A stretch of DNA of 64,000 bases from Pseudomonas salomonii (lineage in GTDB: Bacteria; Pseudomonadota; Gammaproteobacteria; Pseudomonadales; Pseudomonadaceae). Location: the NCBI RefSeq assembly GCF_900107155.1, contig NZ_FNOX01000014.1, forward strand, positions 62,001-126,000, written 5' to 3'. Shown here piece by piece: positions 50,524 through 59,112 of the stretch. Numbering within the stretch: position 1 is the stretch's first letter; the number at the start of each line of letters is the position of its first letter. Below the pieces are notes generated by a model that was not told where the DNA came from, ran no database searches, and saw only the letters and a program-made list of their open reading frames with translations. The translations under genes were made by a program, and so were the position numbers.

Positions 50524-51783
50524 ATGAGCGTCCCCTTGCTGCAACTGAACATTGAACGTCTGTGGGATCGAGTCCAGACGTTGTCAAGCTTTACCCTGCC
50601 GGACATACCCTGGACCCGACGCGCCTTTTCGCCCGAGTTTGAGCAGGCAAGACTGTGGTTAAGGTCTGAGTTCGAGTCTGCCGGGCTGAGCGTCACGCTG
50701 GATGCCGGCGGCAATCTGATCGGTCAGCTCAACGGCAGCGAACCTGACCTGAAACCGCTGATCAGCGGCTCACATTGCGATACGGTAGTCGGTGGCGGCC
50801 GGTTCGACGGCATTATCGGAGTGTTGGCAGCGCTGGAAGTCGCCCATGCCTTGAAAGACGCTGGCCGGTGCTTGCGCCATCCGCTCCAGGTGATCGACTT
50901 TCTCTCCGAGGAGCCCAGTGACTATGGCATCTCCTGCGTCGGTAGTCGCGCATTCGCAGGGCTGTTGACCTCGGAAATGCTCGCCTCGCCAAACCGCACA
51001 GGTGAAAGCCTGGCACAGGCTATCACGCGTATTGGAGGTGCCCCAGGGCTCCTCGGCCAGGCTTTACGGGAATCCGGCAGCACCGCAGCGTTTGTTGAAC
51101 TGCACATTGAGCAGGGCCCGGTTCTGGAGAGTCGGGGATTACCCATCGGCTCCGTCACCAACATCGTCGGCATCCGACGCGTCGGAATCACCGTGCATGG
51201 CTTACCGGACCATGCCGGTACGACCCCCATGGATCTGCGGCGTGACGCGTTGGTTGGCGCGGCAGAGTTAATCCGCGAAGCACGGCGTATGGCTGCCGAC
51301 ATGAGTGGTCATCCTCACTATGTCGTCGCGACGGTGGGTCGGTTGGATGTAAGCCCAAACGTGCCCAACGCCGTACCCGGCAAGGTCGACATGGTGCTCG
51401 AGGTGCGCAGCGATTCCAAACAGGTGCTGCTCGACTTCCCTGAACACCTGCTGGCGCACTGCAACGCGGTACTGTCAGACCTGAGGCTGACCGTCGAATC
51501 GGTGCCATTGACGTATGCCGCCCCTACGGACTGCTCCCCCATTGTGATTGAGGCCATCAGCAAAGTGGCTGAACAGCTGGGCTTGCCGCACATGACCTTG
51601 CCCAGTGGTGCCGGGCATGACGCGGTCTACGTCGGGGCCACCGGACCGATGGGCATGGTGTTCGTTCCCTGCCTCAATGGTCGTAGCCACTGCGCCGAAG
51701 AATGGCTGGAACCCCAACAGTTGCTTGACGGCACTCAAGTGCTGGCCCACACCTTGATTTATTTGGATGGTCAACTGCGCTGA
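50524..51783 (+). CDS. N-carbamoyl-L-amino-acid hydrolase (M20 family)
   Basis: A 419-residue di-metal hydrolase of the allantoate amidohydrolase/beta-ureidopropionase branch of M20. It has SGSHCDTVVGGGRFDGIIG (His84, Asp86, Asp95), FLSEEPSDYG, ELHIEQGPVLE, and the dimer-domain sequence GLPDHAGTTPMDLRRDA. Members remove the carbamoyl group giving the amino acid, CO2 and ammonia. Directly downstream of the hydantoinase-like gene, it probably turns N-carbamoyl-L-glutamate into L-glutamate. Confidence 0.85.
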   Translation: MSVPLLQLNIERLWDRVQTLSSFTLPDIPWTRRAFSPEFEQARLWLRSEFESAGLSVTLDAGGNLIGQLNGSEPDLKPLISGSHCDTVVGGGRFDGIIGVLAALEVAHALKDAGRCLRHPLQVIDFLSEEPSDYGISCVGSRAFAGLLTSEMLASPNRTGESLAQAITRIGGAPGLLGQALRESGSTAAFVELHIEQGPVLESRGLPIGSVTNIVGIRRVGITVHGLPDHAGTTPMDLRRDALVGAAELIREARRMAADMSGHPHYVVATVGRLDVSPNVPNAVPGKVDMVLEVRSDSKQVLLDFPEHLLAHCNAVLSDLRLTVESVPLTYAAPTDCSPIVIEAISKVAEQLGLPHMTLPSGAGHDAVYVGATGPMGMVFVPCLNGRSHCAEEWLEPQQLLDGTQVLAHTLIYLDGQLR

Positions 51784-51818
51784 TCGACGAACTTGGTGTA
51801 AAACATTTCAACAACCGA

Positions 51819-51849
51819 GCGCGTAAGGTAAGACGGACTTACGCGCTTT
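51819..51849 (+). terminator. Terminator after the carbamoylase gene
   Basis: GCGCGTAAG (51819-51827) and CTTACGCGC (51838-51846) pair perfectly, followed by TTTA. It lies between the carbamoylase stop codon and the LysR start, so the LysR gene may depend on read-through or its own promoter. Confidence 0.6.
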
Positions 51850-51873
51850 ACTCCCCACACCCGGAGTCGCCCA

Positions 51874-52797
51874 TTGAACACACCCTCTGTTCCCCCCTTG
51901 CACGACATCGACTTGAAACACTGGCGACTGTTCAAGGCCGTTGTCGAGTGCGGGGGGCTGTCGGCCGCCGAGGAGGCCACGGGGATGGGTATTTCGGCCA
52001 TCAGCCGGCAGTTGTCCGATCTGGAGAGTCGTTTCGGCAGTCAACTCTGCCATCGCGGCCGAAGCGGTTTCCAGCTGACCGAGGAAGGACACGTCGCCTA
52101 TACGGCAGTGCTTCGCCTGCTCGACTCCATCGATGAGTTTCGCGACACCCTGGCCAGTTCGAAAGCAGAGGTCAAAGGCGATCTAAGCCTGTGGCTGATT
52201 GATCACTGTACTTTCACGCCCAGTAACCCCATCGCCACCGCACTGAAACACTTTCGTCGCGATTATCCATTGGTCAATCTCAGTGTCGGGGTCGCTCCGC
52301 CGGATGCAGTAGAGCGCGCTGTTGCCGAAAAAAAAGCTGGCGTAGGCGTGACGATTTGCAAGTCTGACCTGCCCGCACTCAGCTATCAGGTGATCGGCTC
52401 CGAAGCCTCCGCCTTGTACTGTGGACGAGACCATGATGCATTCGGCAAAAGCGAAGCGCAGGCGCGCCGGATCGTTGAACAGAGCGGGCAATACGTGCGT
52501 CGTGGCTACTTGGTGCAGGACACCGCACCGGCGAGTTTTCTGCAAAGCGCCGTTACCCTCGCCCATCATGTAGAAGGGACGGTCCAGTTGCTGCTCAGCG
52601 GCGGCTTTGTCGGCATCGTGCCCGACCATATCGCCCAACCCTGGGTGGACAGCGGCGCCTTGTTTCGTCTGCCGTTGCAGGAATTCATTGTGGAGCGACC
52701 GGTGTTTGTGGTTTCGCGGGAATCGCAAGGCGCCAATCGAACAGCCAGTTTGATGCTTGAGGCGATTATCAGGTCATTTCAGGAGGCTGGGGGTTGA
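51874..52797 (+). CDS. LysR-family transcriptional regulator
   Basis: A 307-residue regulator. The winged HTH covers residues about 10-70 (LFKAVVECGGLSAAEEATGM; ISAISRQLSDLESRFG). The substrate-binding domain follows (PTNPIATALKHFRRDYPLV-like segment and a C-terminal GGFVGIVPDHIAQPW). The start is a TTG with GGAG eight bases upstream; no better ATG is available. It stands directly after the hydantoinase and carbamoylase genes and is the likely activator of the divergent cluster. Confidence 0.87.
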   Translation: MNTPSVPPLHDIDLKHWRLFKAVVECGGLSAAEEATGMGISAISRQLSDLESRFGSQLCHRGRSGFQLTEEGHVAYTAVLRLLDSIDEFRDTLASSKAEVKGDLSLWLIDHCTFTPSNPIATALKHFRRDYPLVNLSVGVAPPDAVERAVAEKKAGVGVTICKSDLPALSYQVIGSEASALYCGRDHDAFGKSEAQARRIVEQSGQYVRRGYLVQDTAPASFLQSAVTLAHHVEGTVQLLLSGGFVGIVPDHIAQPWVDSGALFRLPLQEFIVERPVFVVSRESQGANRTASLMLEAIIRSFQEAGG

Positions 52798-52840
52798 CCG
52801 CAACGGCAGTTCCCGCTGGATCAACCCGCCGCATCGGCTG

Positions 52841-54122
52841 TCAAAATAGATCAAGAGGTACATTGGCCACTAAACGAAACTCATCATAACTACCATCGAT
52901 TTGCCCCGCCTCGGCTCGGTGGTGATAAATGATCGTTCGCAGCGCAGTATTTTTAAATTGACCTGACTGCACGATGTAACCCGCCGTCAGCCCCAGTTCC
53001 CAGTGCGTGATGCTGTCCAAGCCGCGTACGTTATAGCCTGTATGTGCACCGTTGCGGTCTCCATCATAATGCGTACCGTCTATCCCCCAACCGCGCGCAT
53101 ACCAAAGGCCTGTAGTCAGCCCCGCTACTCCATAGGCGGCAAAATCAACGTCATATTTCGCCATCCAAGATGGTCTCGTTTGGCCCGTTATAGTCAGAGT
53201 AAAGCGAGATGGCATTGAAGTTGGCCGTTGTCTCCCACGGGTAGTCGAAGTACTCATTGCCAAAAACTTTTTGGTAGGCAAGTGTGAAGCTATGCGCACC
53301 GTGTGTGACTGTTGAGGCATAGCTGGCGATGGTGTTATCGATATAACCCAGCTCCCTGCTACCTTGATCGCGCGTATGGTAGGAGGTCAGTACGTTTTCC
53401 CAAGCGATTGTTTCAGCCGTGCCGGTGCGATGGGTAATGCCCACGTAATAACGATCCCACACATTTTCAAAGCGGCTGGCATACACGCTGGTCGAAATCC
53501 CATACCAAGGTTGGATATTGACGCCGGCATAACTGATGCGATCACCTCGATACAGACGATTGCCAAAGGTGCTCACAAACTTGGTCGCATCGGTCCCGGT
53601 ACGCGGCACTGCTCTGTCCGCATAGCCAGCTTGCACTGCAACAGTGTCAAACTCATTAATCACAAGACTCACCCCTTCGAACGTAGAAGGCAGTGATCGA
53701 TTATCTTTTGAGCGCAGCATGGGATTGTCTGCCATGAAACGCCCGGCGTTCAACTCGGTGTTTGAAACCCTGAAACGCACGTCCGCCACGGCCATTCGGC
53801 TCCACGTCGATACCGCGTCTCCGTTGCTATGGACCAACGTACGATCACTGCCATTGGCCAGGCGTCCTTTGCCCCGCTCAAGATTCGCAGCACTCCACAG
53901 CGATGCATCCACACCAAAGCCCAGCGTGCCCTGAGTGTAACCGGAACGGTAATCGAGCATCGCCGCTTGGATCCAGGTGCTGCGCAGATCGGTCTTCTCA
54001 GTTCTTCCAGACTTTTGGATAACAAGATTGGTTGTACGGTGTGTGGTCTGACGCGCGTAGAAATTACGAAGCGTTAGCTTCGCATGACTTCCGTCGATAA
54101 AACCATCTGCCTTATTTTGATC
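52841..54122 (-). pseudogene. OprD-family porin, frameshifted and lacking its signal peptide
   Basis: OprD-type porin sequence runs on the minus strand from DQNKADGFIDGSHAKLTLRN to the C-terminal VANVPLDLF (terminal Phe as expected). SGYTQGTLGFGVDASLW, NAGRFMADNPMLRS, and YSDYNGP are diagnostic. Near 53168 the frame breaks: NET-ILDGEI-stop in one frame, SWMAKYDVDFAAYGV in the next; dropping one A restores NETSWMAKYD. Upstream of DQNK the frame leads into unrelated DNA next to tRNA-Leu, and no signal peptide is present. Such porins admit amino acids or small acids; this copy is dead. Confidence 0.85.
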
Positions 54123-54246
54123 GCCGACTATTTTAATGGGTTGAATAACTGGCACCATCTTGTTTTTGGGGCTGGCTACCCCTAACTTTACCCCTAAAAC
54201 GATCGGATTTCTGAAGACCGGACGAGAATTCGACGGAACGCAAAAA

Positions 54247-54275
54247 CAAAAAAACCCGCCAGAAGGCAGGTTTTT
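54247..54275 (-). terminator. Terminator of the tRNA-Leu gene
   Basis: On the minus strand AACCTGCC, loop TTCT, GGCGGGTT, then a run of T. The stem (54253-54260 with 54265-54272) has one G-U pair. It lies about 50 bases after the tRNA 3' end. Confidence 0.75.
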
Positions 54276-54318
54276 CAAGGCTTCCAAGGAACTGAACAGC
54301 TTCCAGTGGAATGTAAAA

Positions 54319-54405
54319 TGGTGCCCGAACCCGGAATCGAACCGGGACGCCCTTACGGGCGGGGGATTTTAAGTCCCATGCGTCTACCAGTTTCGCCATT
54401 CGGGC
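54319..54405 (-). tRNA. tRNA-Leu (anticodon UAA)
   Basis: The 87-base gene folds as a class II tRNA. The acceptor arms GCCCGAA and TTCGGGC pair, followed by ACCA encoded in the DNA. The D-loop segment TGGTAGACGC, anticodon loop CTTAAAA with TAA, a long variable arm (CGCCCGTAAGGGCG), and GGTTCGATTCC for the T arm are visible. It decodes UUA (and UUG by wobble). The OprD remnant begins about 200 bases downstream, so the tRNA 3' end may have been an integration site. Confidence 0.95.
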
Positions 54406-54430
54406 GGTAGCGCGGTGTTGCAGGGTTGGG

Positions 54431-54459
54431 AATATATAGACCCCGGCGCTTGGACGCAA
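54431..54459 (-). promoter_or_regulatory. Promoter of tRNA-Leu
   Basis: On the minus strand, TTGCGT (54454-54459) and TATATT (54431-54436) are spaced by 17 bp. The -10 ends 25 bases upstream of the tRNA 5' end. This fits a strong sigma-70 promoter. Confidence 0.6.
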
Positions 54460-54668
54460 GGTCGAAGCGTACCTTTATGGTGCTCATTGCAAGCTGAAAA
54501 AGCTCGGCAGATCAGTGATCTACGCAGTAAACCCGGCATTGCATCAAGCCGGTGGGCTGACTGTCCTGGGCCGATACCACGGGTTAAATACAGCACTAGT
54601 TTTCCAGGATCAGCTAAGTTGAAGACTTTGGCGACAACAAAACCCATGATCAAACAGGAATGATCCCA

Positions 54669-55079
54669 ATGCGCACCTTTTCAATCCAACATATAGATCA
54701 TGTTGTTTTACGCGTGAAGGACATCACCCGCAGCCTGGCGTTTTACACCTCGGTACTGGGCTGTGACGTCAAAAAGCGCCGTGACGACCTCGGCATGATC
54801 CACCTGAGTGCCGGCACGTCCCTGATTGACTTGGTCGATGTGAACGGGTCGATCGGTCGTGAAGGTGGGGAGCCGGCGGGCAAGCAGAGGCATAACGTCG
54901 ATCACGTCTGCCTCAGGGTTGAGCCTTTTGATGAGTCCGCCATTCTCAACCACCTGGCTGAGGCGGGTGTGTTTGCTGAGAAGGCGCAGCAGCGCTATGG
55001 CGCAGACGGGACTGGCTGGTCGATTTATTTCAACGATCCGGATGATAACCGGATCGAGTTGAAGGGCCCTGCCATTTAG
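54669..55079 (+). CDS. VOC-family (glyoxalase/bleomycin-resistance fold) protein
   Basis: A 136-residue single VOC domain made of two beta-alpha-beta-beta-beta units: IQHIDHVVLRVKDITRSLAFY and VDHVCLRVEPFDESAILNHL, ending SIYFNDPDDNRIELKG. The metal residues of the fold (His, Glu) are present. Members act as lyases, dioxygenases or drug-binding proteins; the substrate is not evident. AGGA lies nine bases before ATG 54669; ATG 54660 is too near it. Confidence 0.85.
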   Translation: MRTFSIQHIDHVVLRVKDITRSLAFYTSVLGCDVKKRRDDLGMIHLSAGTSLIDLVDVNGSIGREGGEPAGKQRHNVDHVCLRVEPFDESAILNHLAEAGVFAEKAQQRYGADGTGWSIYFNDPDDNRIELKGPAI

Positions 55080-55154
55080 TCTGGCTGCATAGAGGACGGC
55101 GAACGATACCTTTATCGTGCGCCATATCGTGCGCCATCAATCGCCTTCAAAGCA

Positions 55155-55598
55155 CTAATCAAAAGCGCCGTTAAGCACTTCGTAGATGATCCCGGAAGCA
55201 ATAGCCACAAGGATCAAATCCGTGCCTGCCTGCTGCCATTCGTAGCCGTCGTAATGAGGCAGCCTGCCGAGTAGTCGACCATCGAGTTTTTTCGCAATCC
55301 CTGGAGGCAGCGGCTTTCCTCGAGCGAGGTTCTTCTGTATGCCAGGGGGCAGTGATGGGCCAGGCTGCCAATAATCCCGATAGCCACCGAGCACGCCCAG
55401 CACGCTGCCTCGATCAACGCTGGGACCATAGTGCGAATCGCCGCCTTTGCCCTTCTTGCCCTGCCCGCCTTGGCCGTTGCCGTTGCCGTTGCCATGGCCT
55501 TGCCCCTTCCCGTTACCAGGATCAGCCAACGCCGTCGCCGAGCCCGCGACCAGGGCTATGCAAGTGAAGACGACTACCAACGAGCGAGATTTGAACAT
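55155..55598 (-). CDS. CigR/RcnB-like secreted protein
   Basis: A 147-residue protein with a signal peptide (SLVVVFTCIALVAGSATALA). A low-complexity Gly/Asn/Lys-rich stretch follows (GNGKGQGHGNGNGNG). The C-terminal part has the repeated LPPGIQKNLARGKPLPPGIA motif of RcnB-type domains, as in the Salmonella anti-virulence regulator CigR. The end has a hydrophobic segment (LILVAIASGIIYEVL). It is periplasmic or membrane-bound; its function in Pseudomonas is not established. GGAG lies nine bases before ATG 55598. Confidence 0.8.
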   Translation of the reverse strand: MFKSRSLVVVFTCIALVAGSATALADPGNGKGQGHGNGNGNGQGGQGKKGKGGDSHYGPSVDRGSVLGVLGGYRDYWQPGPSLPPGIQKNLARGKPLPPGIAKKLDGRLLGRLPHYDGYEWQQAGTDLILVAIASGIIYEVLNGAFD

Positions 55599-55807
55599 GA
55601 TCATTCACTCCAGAAGGGACTGCCCTATTGAATATAGATCCGATTGCCGAAATCAGTAGCGCTCGCCCATTACGGAGCGCTCAAATGTAGCTCGCTCAAC
55701 TTTATAAAAACGATAGCAATTGCATCACTGTTCTCCAGGCGCTGACGGTGCCGGATCCTCGCGCATGGGATATGGCACTCGCAAGCACATGGGCAGCGCA
55801 GTACCGC

Positions 55808-57526
55808 TCAGGCGACCAGTTCGCCCTTACGCGCCAACGCCCACGGCGCCATCAACCGTTGCGGCGTCTGGCAGGTTTTGTGCTTGAACACGAAGTTGCG
55901 GCACTTCTCGGCAAATTGCTGGCGGTTGTGCACCATGTCCAACGTCATCTGGGCCAACTCGTTTTGGCGGCAGCGTTCCATTGCCTCAAGGTCGATATTG
56001 GCTTTGCGCGCGCGTTGCGCGGCGTATTTCTCATCGCTCAGCGCGCCTTGGGCCGCTTGCAGCAACCAGGCACTGAAATCATTTGGGCAACGTGGGCCAA
56101 TGTCCTGCACCATGCCCCACTGCTGGGCCTGAATGGCGCTGATCGGCAGGCACTCTTGCGTGAGCTTATGGGCAATTTCGCTGCCCACCGCACGCGGCAG
56201 GCTATAGGTCCAGTATTCGGAGCCATACAGCCCCATGCCCTTGTAATGCGGGTTAAGCACCACACCGGCGCGGGCGAAAACAATATCGGCGGCCAGGGCC
56301 AGCATTACACCGCCGGCGCCGGCGCTGCCGGTCAGGCCACTGACCACCAGTTGCCGGGCGCTCAGCAGTTGCTGGCACACATCGTCGATCGCCTGGATAT
56401 TTGCCCAGGCCTCCAGCCCCGGCACGGGGGCGGCCTGGATGACGTTGAGGTGTACGCCATTGGAAAAGCTGCCGCGCCCACCTTTGATCAGCAGCACCTG
56501 GGTGCTGCGCGCCTTGGCCCAACTCAGTGCAGCAACCAGCCGTTGGCATTGTTCGGTGCTCATGGCGCCGTTGTAGAACTCGAAGGTCAACTCACCGACG
56601 TGGCCGCATTCGCGGTAGCGAATCGGTTGATAGGCCTGTTCATTGAAGGCTTGATGGGCAATTGAGCTGTCCAGCACGGGCACACCCGCCAGGCGCTCGG
56701 CCAACACGTGACGGGCCGGCAACTTGAAGGTCTCCTCGCCTGGCCGGGCCTTGCGTTTGAGCGAGCCGACCCACACGCTCTGATCACCGGCCGCGACCAA
56801 TACGGCATCATCCTGTACCGCGAGCATTGCACCCGGCAGGCCCCGGCGGGCATCCAGGTGCGCGTCATACAAGTAATACTGCTCGCCGTGAATGCTGGCC
56901 AACACACCCGGCTGGCCGTCGGCGGCGTCGATGCTGCGTTTGATGAAGCGCGCGCAGTCGTGCCAGCTGAAAGCCCGGTCTACCTGCTTCATGTTCGGCT
57001 GCAAGCGCCCGATAACGTTGGGCTGCGTGTAATCCAGCGGCGTAGGGAGCACACCACGGGTGAATTTTTCCACCACGTCGCGAATACAGCTGATCGCCGC
57101 ATCACTCACCAGGCCGTTGTACAACTCGGACTTGCGCACCTCGGCGGGCATGTCGAATTCGCAGGTCGACCAGACCGGCCCCGCGTCCATCTCCTCCACC
57201 GCCTGCAGCGCGGTGACGCCCCAACGACGCGCCTGCTGGGTGATGGCCCAGTCCAGCGCGCTGGCGCCACGGTCACCGACAATCCCCGGATGAATGATCA
57301 CCACCGGGCGGTCGAGGTTGCTCCACAGCTGCTGCGGTACGCGATCCTTGAGGAACGGGCAGATCACCAGGTCAGCGTCCGACGCCTCGATTTGCCGGCA
57401 CACCGAGGCTTCATCCGTGAACAGCACCACGCTGGGGTCAAACCCCGACTGGCGCAAGTCCAGCCAGGCCCGTTGGGTCAGGCCGTTGAATGCAGAGGAC
57501 AACAAGATGATCTTCAATGATCGCAT
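55808..57526 (-). CDS. hoxX: HoxX-family protein (formyl-THF hydrolase/enoyl-CoA hydratase fusion)
   Basis: A 572-residue two-domain protein. The N-terminal half is a formyltransferase-like domain with PVVIIHPGIVGDRGASALDW; the C-terminal half is a crotonase-like domain with LTGSAGAGGVMLALAADIVF and YKGMGLYGSEYWTYSLPRAV, the HoxX hallmark. In hydrogenase-bearing bacteria HoxX makes CO for the [NiFe] active site from N10-formyl-THF. I see no hydrogenase or hyp gene in the window, so the CO or formyl chemistry may serve another purpose here. AGGAAGAG precedes ATG 57526. Confidence 0.85.
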   Translation of the reverse strand: MRSLKIILLSSAFNGLTQRAWLDLRQSGFDPSVVLFTDEASVCRQIEASDADLVICPFLKDRVPQQLWSNLDRPVVIIHPGIVGDRGASALDWAITQQARRWGVTALQAVEEMDAGPVWSTCEFDMPAEVRKSELYNGLVSDAAISCIRDVVEKFTRGVLPTPLDYTQPNVIGRLQPNMKQVDRAFSWHDCARFIKRSIDAADGQPGVLASIHGEQYYLYDAHLDARRGLPGAMLAVQDDAVLVAAGDQSVWVGSLKRKARPGEETFKLPARHVLAERLAGVPVLDSSIAHQAFNEQAYQPIRYRECGHVGELTFEFYNGAMSTEQCQRLVAALSWAKARSTQVLLIKGGRGSFSNGVHLNVIQAAPVPGLEAWANIQAIDDVCQQLLSARQLVVSGLTGSAGAGGVMLALAADIVFARAGVVLNPHYKGMGLYGSEYWTYSLPRAVGSEIAHKLTQECLPISAIQAQQWGMVQDIGPRCPNDFSAWLLQAAQGALSDEKYAAQRARKANIDLEAMERCRQNELAQMTLDMVHNRQQFAEKCRNFVFKHKTCQTPQRLMAPWALARKGELVA

Positions 57527-57880
57527 GGCAGACTCTTCCTTGAGGTGCACGGCCACAGGCTCGCATTGAGCCGTCCCTGGCCTTTGATGGAAGCACAAGG
57601 TTAAAAGGCCTGCCAGGCGGGGCACCTGATCGAGATCAATGTTCGGTCAGCCAGGGCAAATTGCGTCGCAAGAACCGGAGTTTCAGCGACTTGGCGCGCG
57701 CCTACACTGGCGCAAATGCACCGTGACCGAGGCTTTCATGACCACCGTTGCCGCCACCCTCGAACGCCTGGATTCGCTTCACCGCATTCGCGAGCAAGCC
57801 CGCTCCCACACGATGAGTGCAGCCCTTGGAATTGGCGCCTATAACTGCTGTAGTGAAAAACCACCTGACGGAGCATCACT
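57527..57880. other. Intergenic region with a single REP element
   Basis: These 354 bases hold the divergent promoters of hoxX and the isochorismatase-fold gene. A single REP unit (57781-57811) is the only repeat seen. A small open frame crossing it (57639-57884) is judged not coding. Confidence 0.6.
57781..57811. repeat. REP element (single unit)
   Basis: The sequence contains GCGAGCAAGCCCGCTCCCAC preceded by ACCGCATTC, the same unit that occurs as an inverted pair at 62101-62194. It is a typical Pseudomonas REP unit, standing alone upstream of the isochorismatase-fold gene. Confidence 0.85.
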
Positions 57881-58486
57881 ATGAACCCGACGAAAACCGC
57901 ATTGGTCCTGATTGAATTCCAAAACGACTTCACCACTGCAGGTGGCGTGTTTCACGACGCCGTCAAAGGCGTCATGCACAGCACCGACATGCTGGCAAAC
58001 ACTGCAACCACCGTTGAACAAGCACGAAAGCTCGGTGTGAAGATCATCCATATGCCGATTCAATTTGCCGACGGCTACCCCGAACTGACGCACCGCTCCT
58101 ACGGCATTCTCAAGGGTGTGGCAGACGGCAGCGCCTTTCGGGCCGGCAGTTGGGGCGCCGACATCAGCGAGGCACTGAGCCGTGAGCCGGCTGACATCCT
58201 CATAGAAGGCAAACGTGGCCTGGATGCGTTTGCTACCACCGGCCTGGACCTGGTGCTGCGCAACAACGGCATCCAGAACCTGGTTGTCGCAGGCTTTTTG
58301 ACCAATTGCTGCGTTGAAGGCACGGTTCGTTCGGGTTATGAGAAAGGCTACGACGTGGTGACGTTGACCGACTGCACCGCCACCTTCAGTGATGAGCAAC
58401 AACACGCCGCCGAGAACTTCACCTTGCCGATGTTCTCGCAAACGCTGAAACACACCCAGTTTCTACAAGCGTTGAACGCCCAATAA
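57881..58486 (+). CDS. Isochorismatase-family cysteine hydrolase
   Basis: A 201-residue cysteine hydrolase. The catalytic Cys lies in FLTNCCVEGTVRSGYEKGYD near residue 147 and the Lys in IEGKRGLDAF. The usual catalytic Asp of DxQNDF is Glu here (LIEFQNDF, Glu12). Relatives include nicotinamidase, N-carbamoylsarcosine amidase and ureidoacrylate hydrolase; the substrate is not evident. GGAGC lies before the ATG. It is convergent with a tautomerase gene. Confidence 0.82.
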   Translation: MNPTKTALVLIEFQNDFTTAGGVFHDAVKGVMHSTDMLANTATTVEQARKLGVKIIHMPIQFADGYPELTHRSYGILKGVADGSAFRAGSWGADISEALSREPADILIEGKRGLDAFATTGLDLVLRNNGIQNLVVAGFLTNCCVEGTVRSGYEKGYDVVTLTDCTATFSDEQQHAAENFTLPMFSQTLKHTQFLQALNAQ

Positions 58487-58492
58487 AAACAA

Positions 58493-58516
58493 CGGCGACT
58501 CATCACTGAGTCGCCG
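58493..58516. terminator. Shared terminator between convergent genes
   Basis: CGGCGACT (58493-58500) and AGTCGCCG (58509-58516) pair perfectly with an 8-base loop, between the stop codons of the cysteine hydrolase and the tautomerase. On the minus strand it is followed by TTGTTTTTA, so it works best for the tautomerase transcript. Confidence 0.75.
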
Positions 58517-58534
58517 CCTGCTTGCGGGCCTGCC

Positions 58535-58927
58535 TCACTCGTCAGGCACGTACTGCATCTCACCGTTGCCAAACGACCAATCCTCGCGTTTCACATCCAC
58601 CAGGTTGATCCACACATCTTCTTTGCGCAGCCCGGTTTTGGCGTGGATGCCCTCAGCGATAAATTTATAAAAAGCCTTTTTCACCGCGATGCTACGCCCG
58701 GCGCTCCAGGTCACCTGGATAAACACAATGTTCGGCGTGTAGGTAATCCCCAGATAACCCGCTGCCGGATACACCAACTCATCCTTGGCGTGACGATTGA
58801 TGATCTGGAATTTGTCGTGCTCAGGCACATTGGCCACGCTGGTCATGGCGGCGTAGATCACGTCACCAATCGCAGCGGCGGTTTCAGTGGAGGTGTCGGC
58901 GGCCAGGTCGATTCGAACTAAAGGCAT
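58535..58927 (-). CDS. Tautomerase-family protein (MSAD-like)
   Basis: A 130-residue protein starting Met-Pro (PLVRIDLAADTSTETAAAIG), giving the catalytic N-terminal proline. The length and DELVYPAAGYLGITYTPNIV, then FIQVTWSAGRS place it among the trimeric malonate-semialdehyde-decarboxylase-like tautomerases rather than the short 4-OT type at 16552. AGGAATTTCCC precedes the ATG. Its substrate is unknown. Confidence 0.85.
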   Translation of the reverse strand: MPLVRIDLAADTSTETAAAIGDVIYAAMTSVANVPEHDKFQIINRHAKDELVYPAAGYLGITYTPNIVFIQVTWSAGRSIAVKKAFYKFIAEGIHAKTGLRKEDVWINLVDVKREDWSFGNGEMQYVPDE

Positions 58928-59112
58928 GGGAAATTCCTCGGCAGGTCAGTGGCCGGTACTCGAACGTGGCCATTGAGGCTACGCTAGCTCGAACGACAAA
59001 ATTCATCAAGCGCATATTTATTTATTCAATAATGCGCAAATTGCATGTTATCAGCGCTCCCGGCAAACTCACAATCAGCGCTGATCGACCAGGCGATCAG
59101 CGCCTCGCGCCC

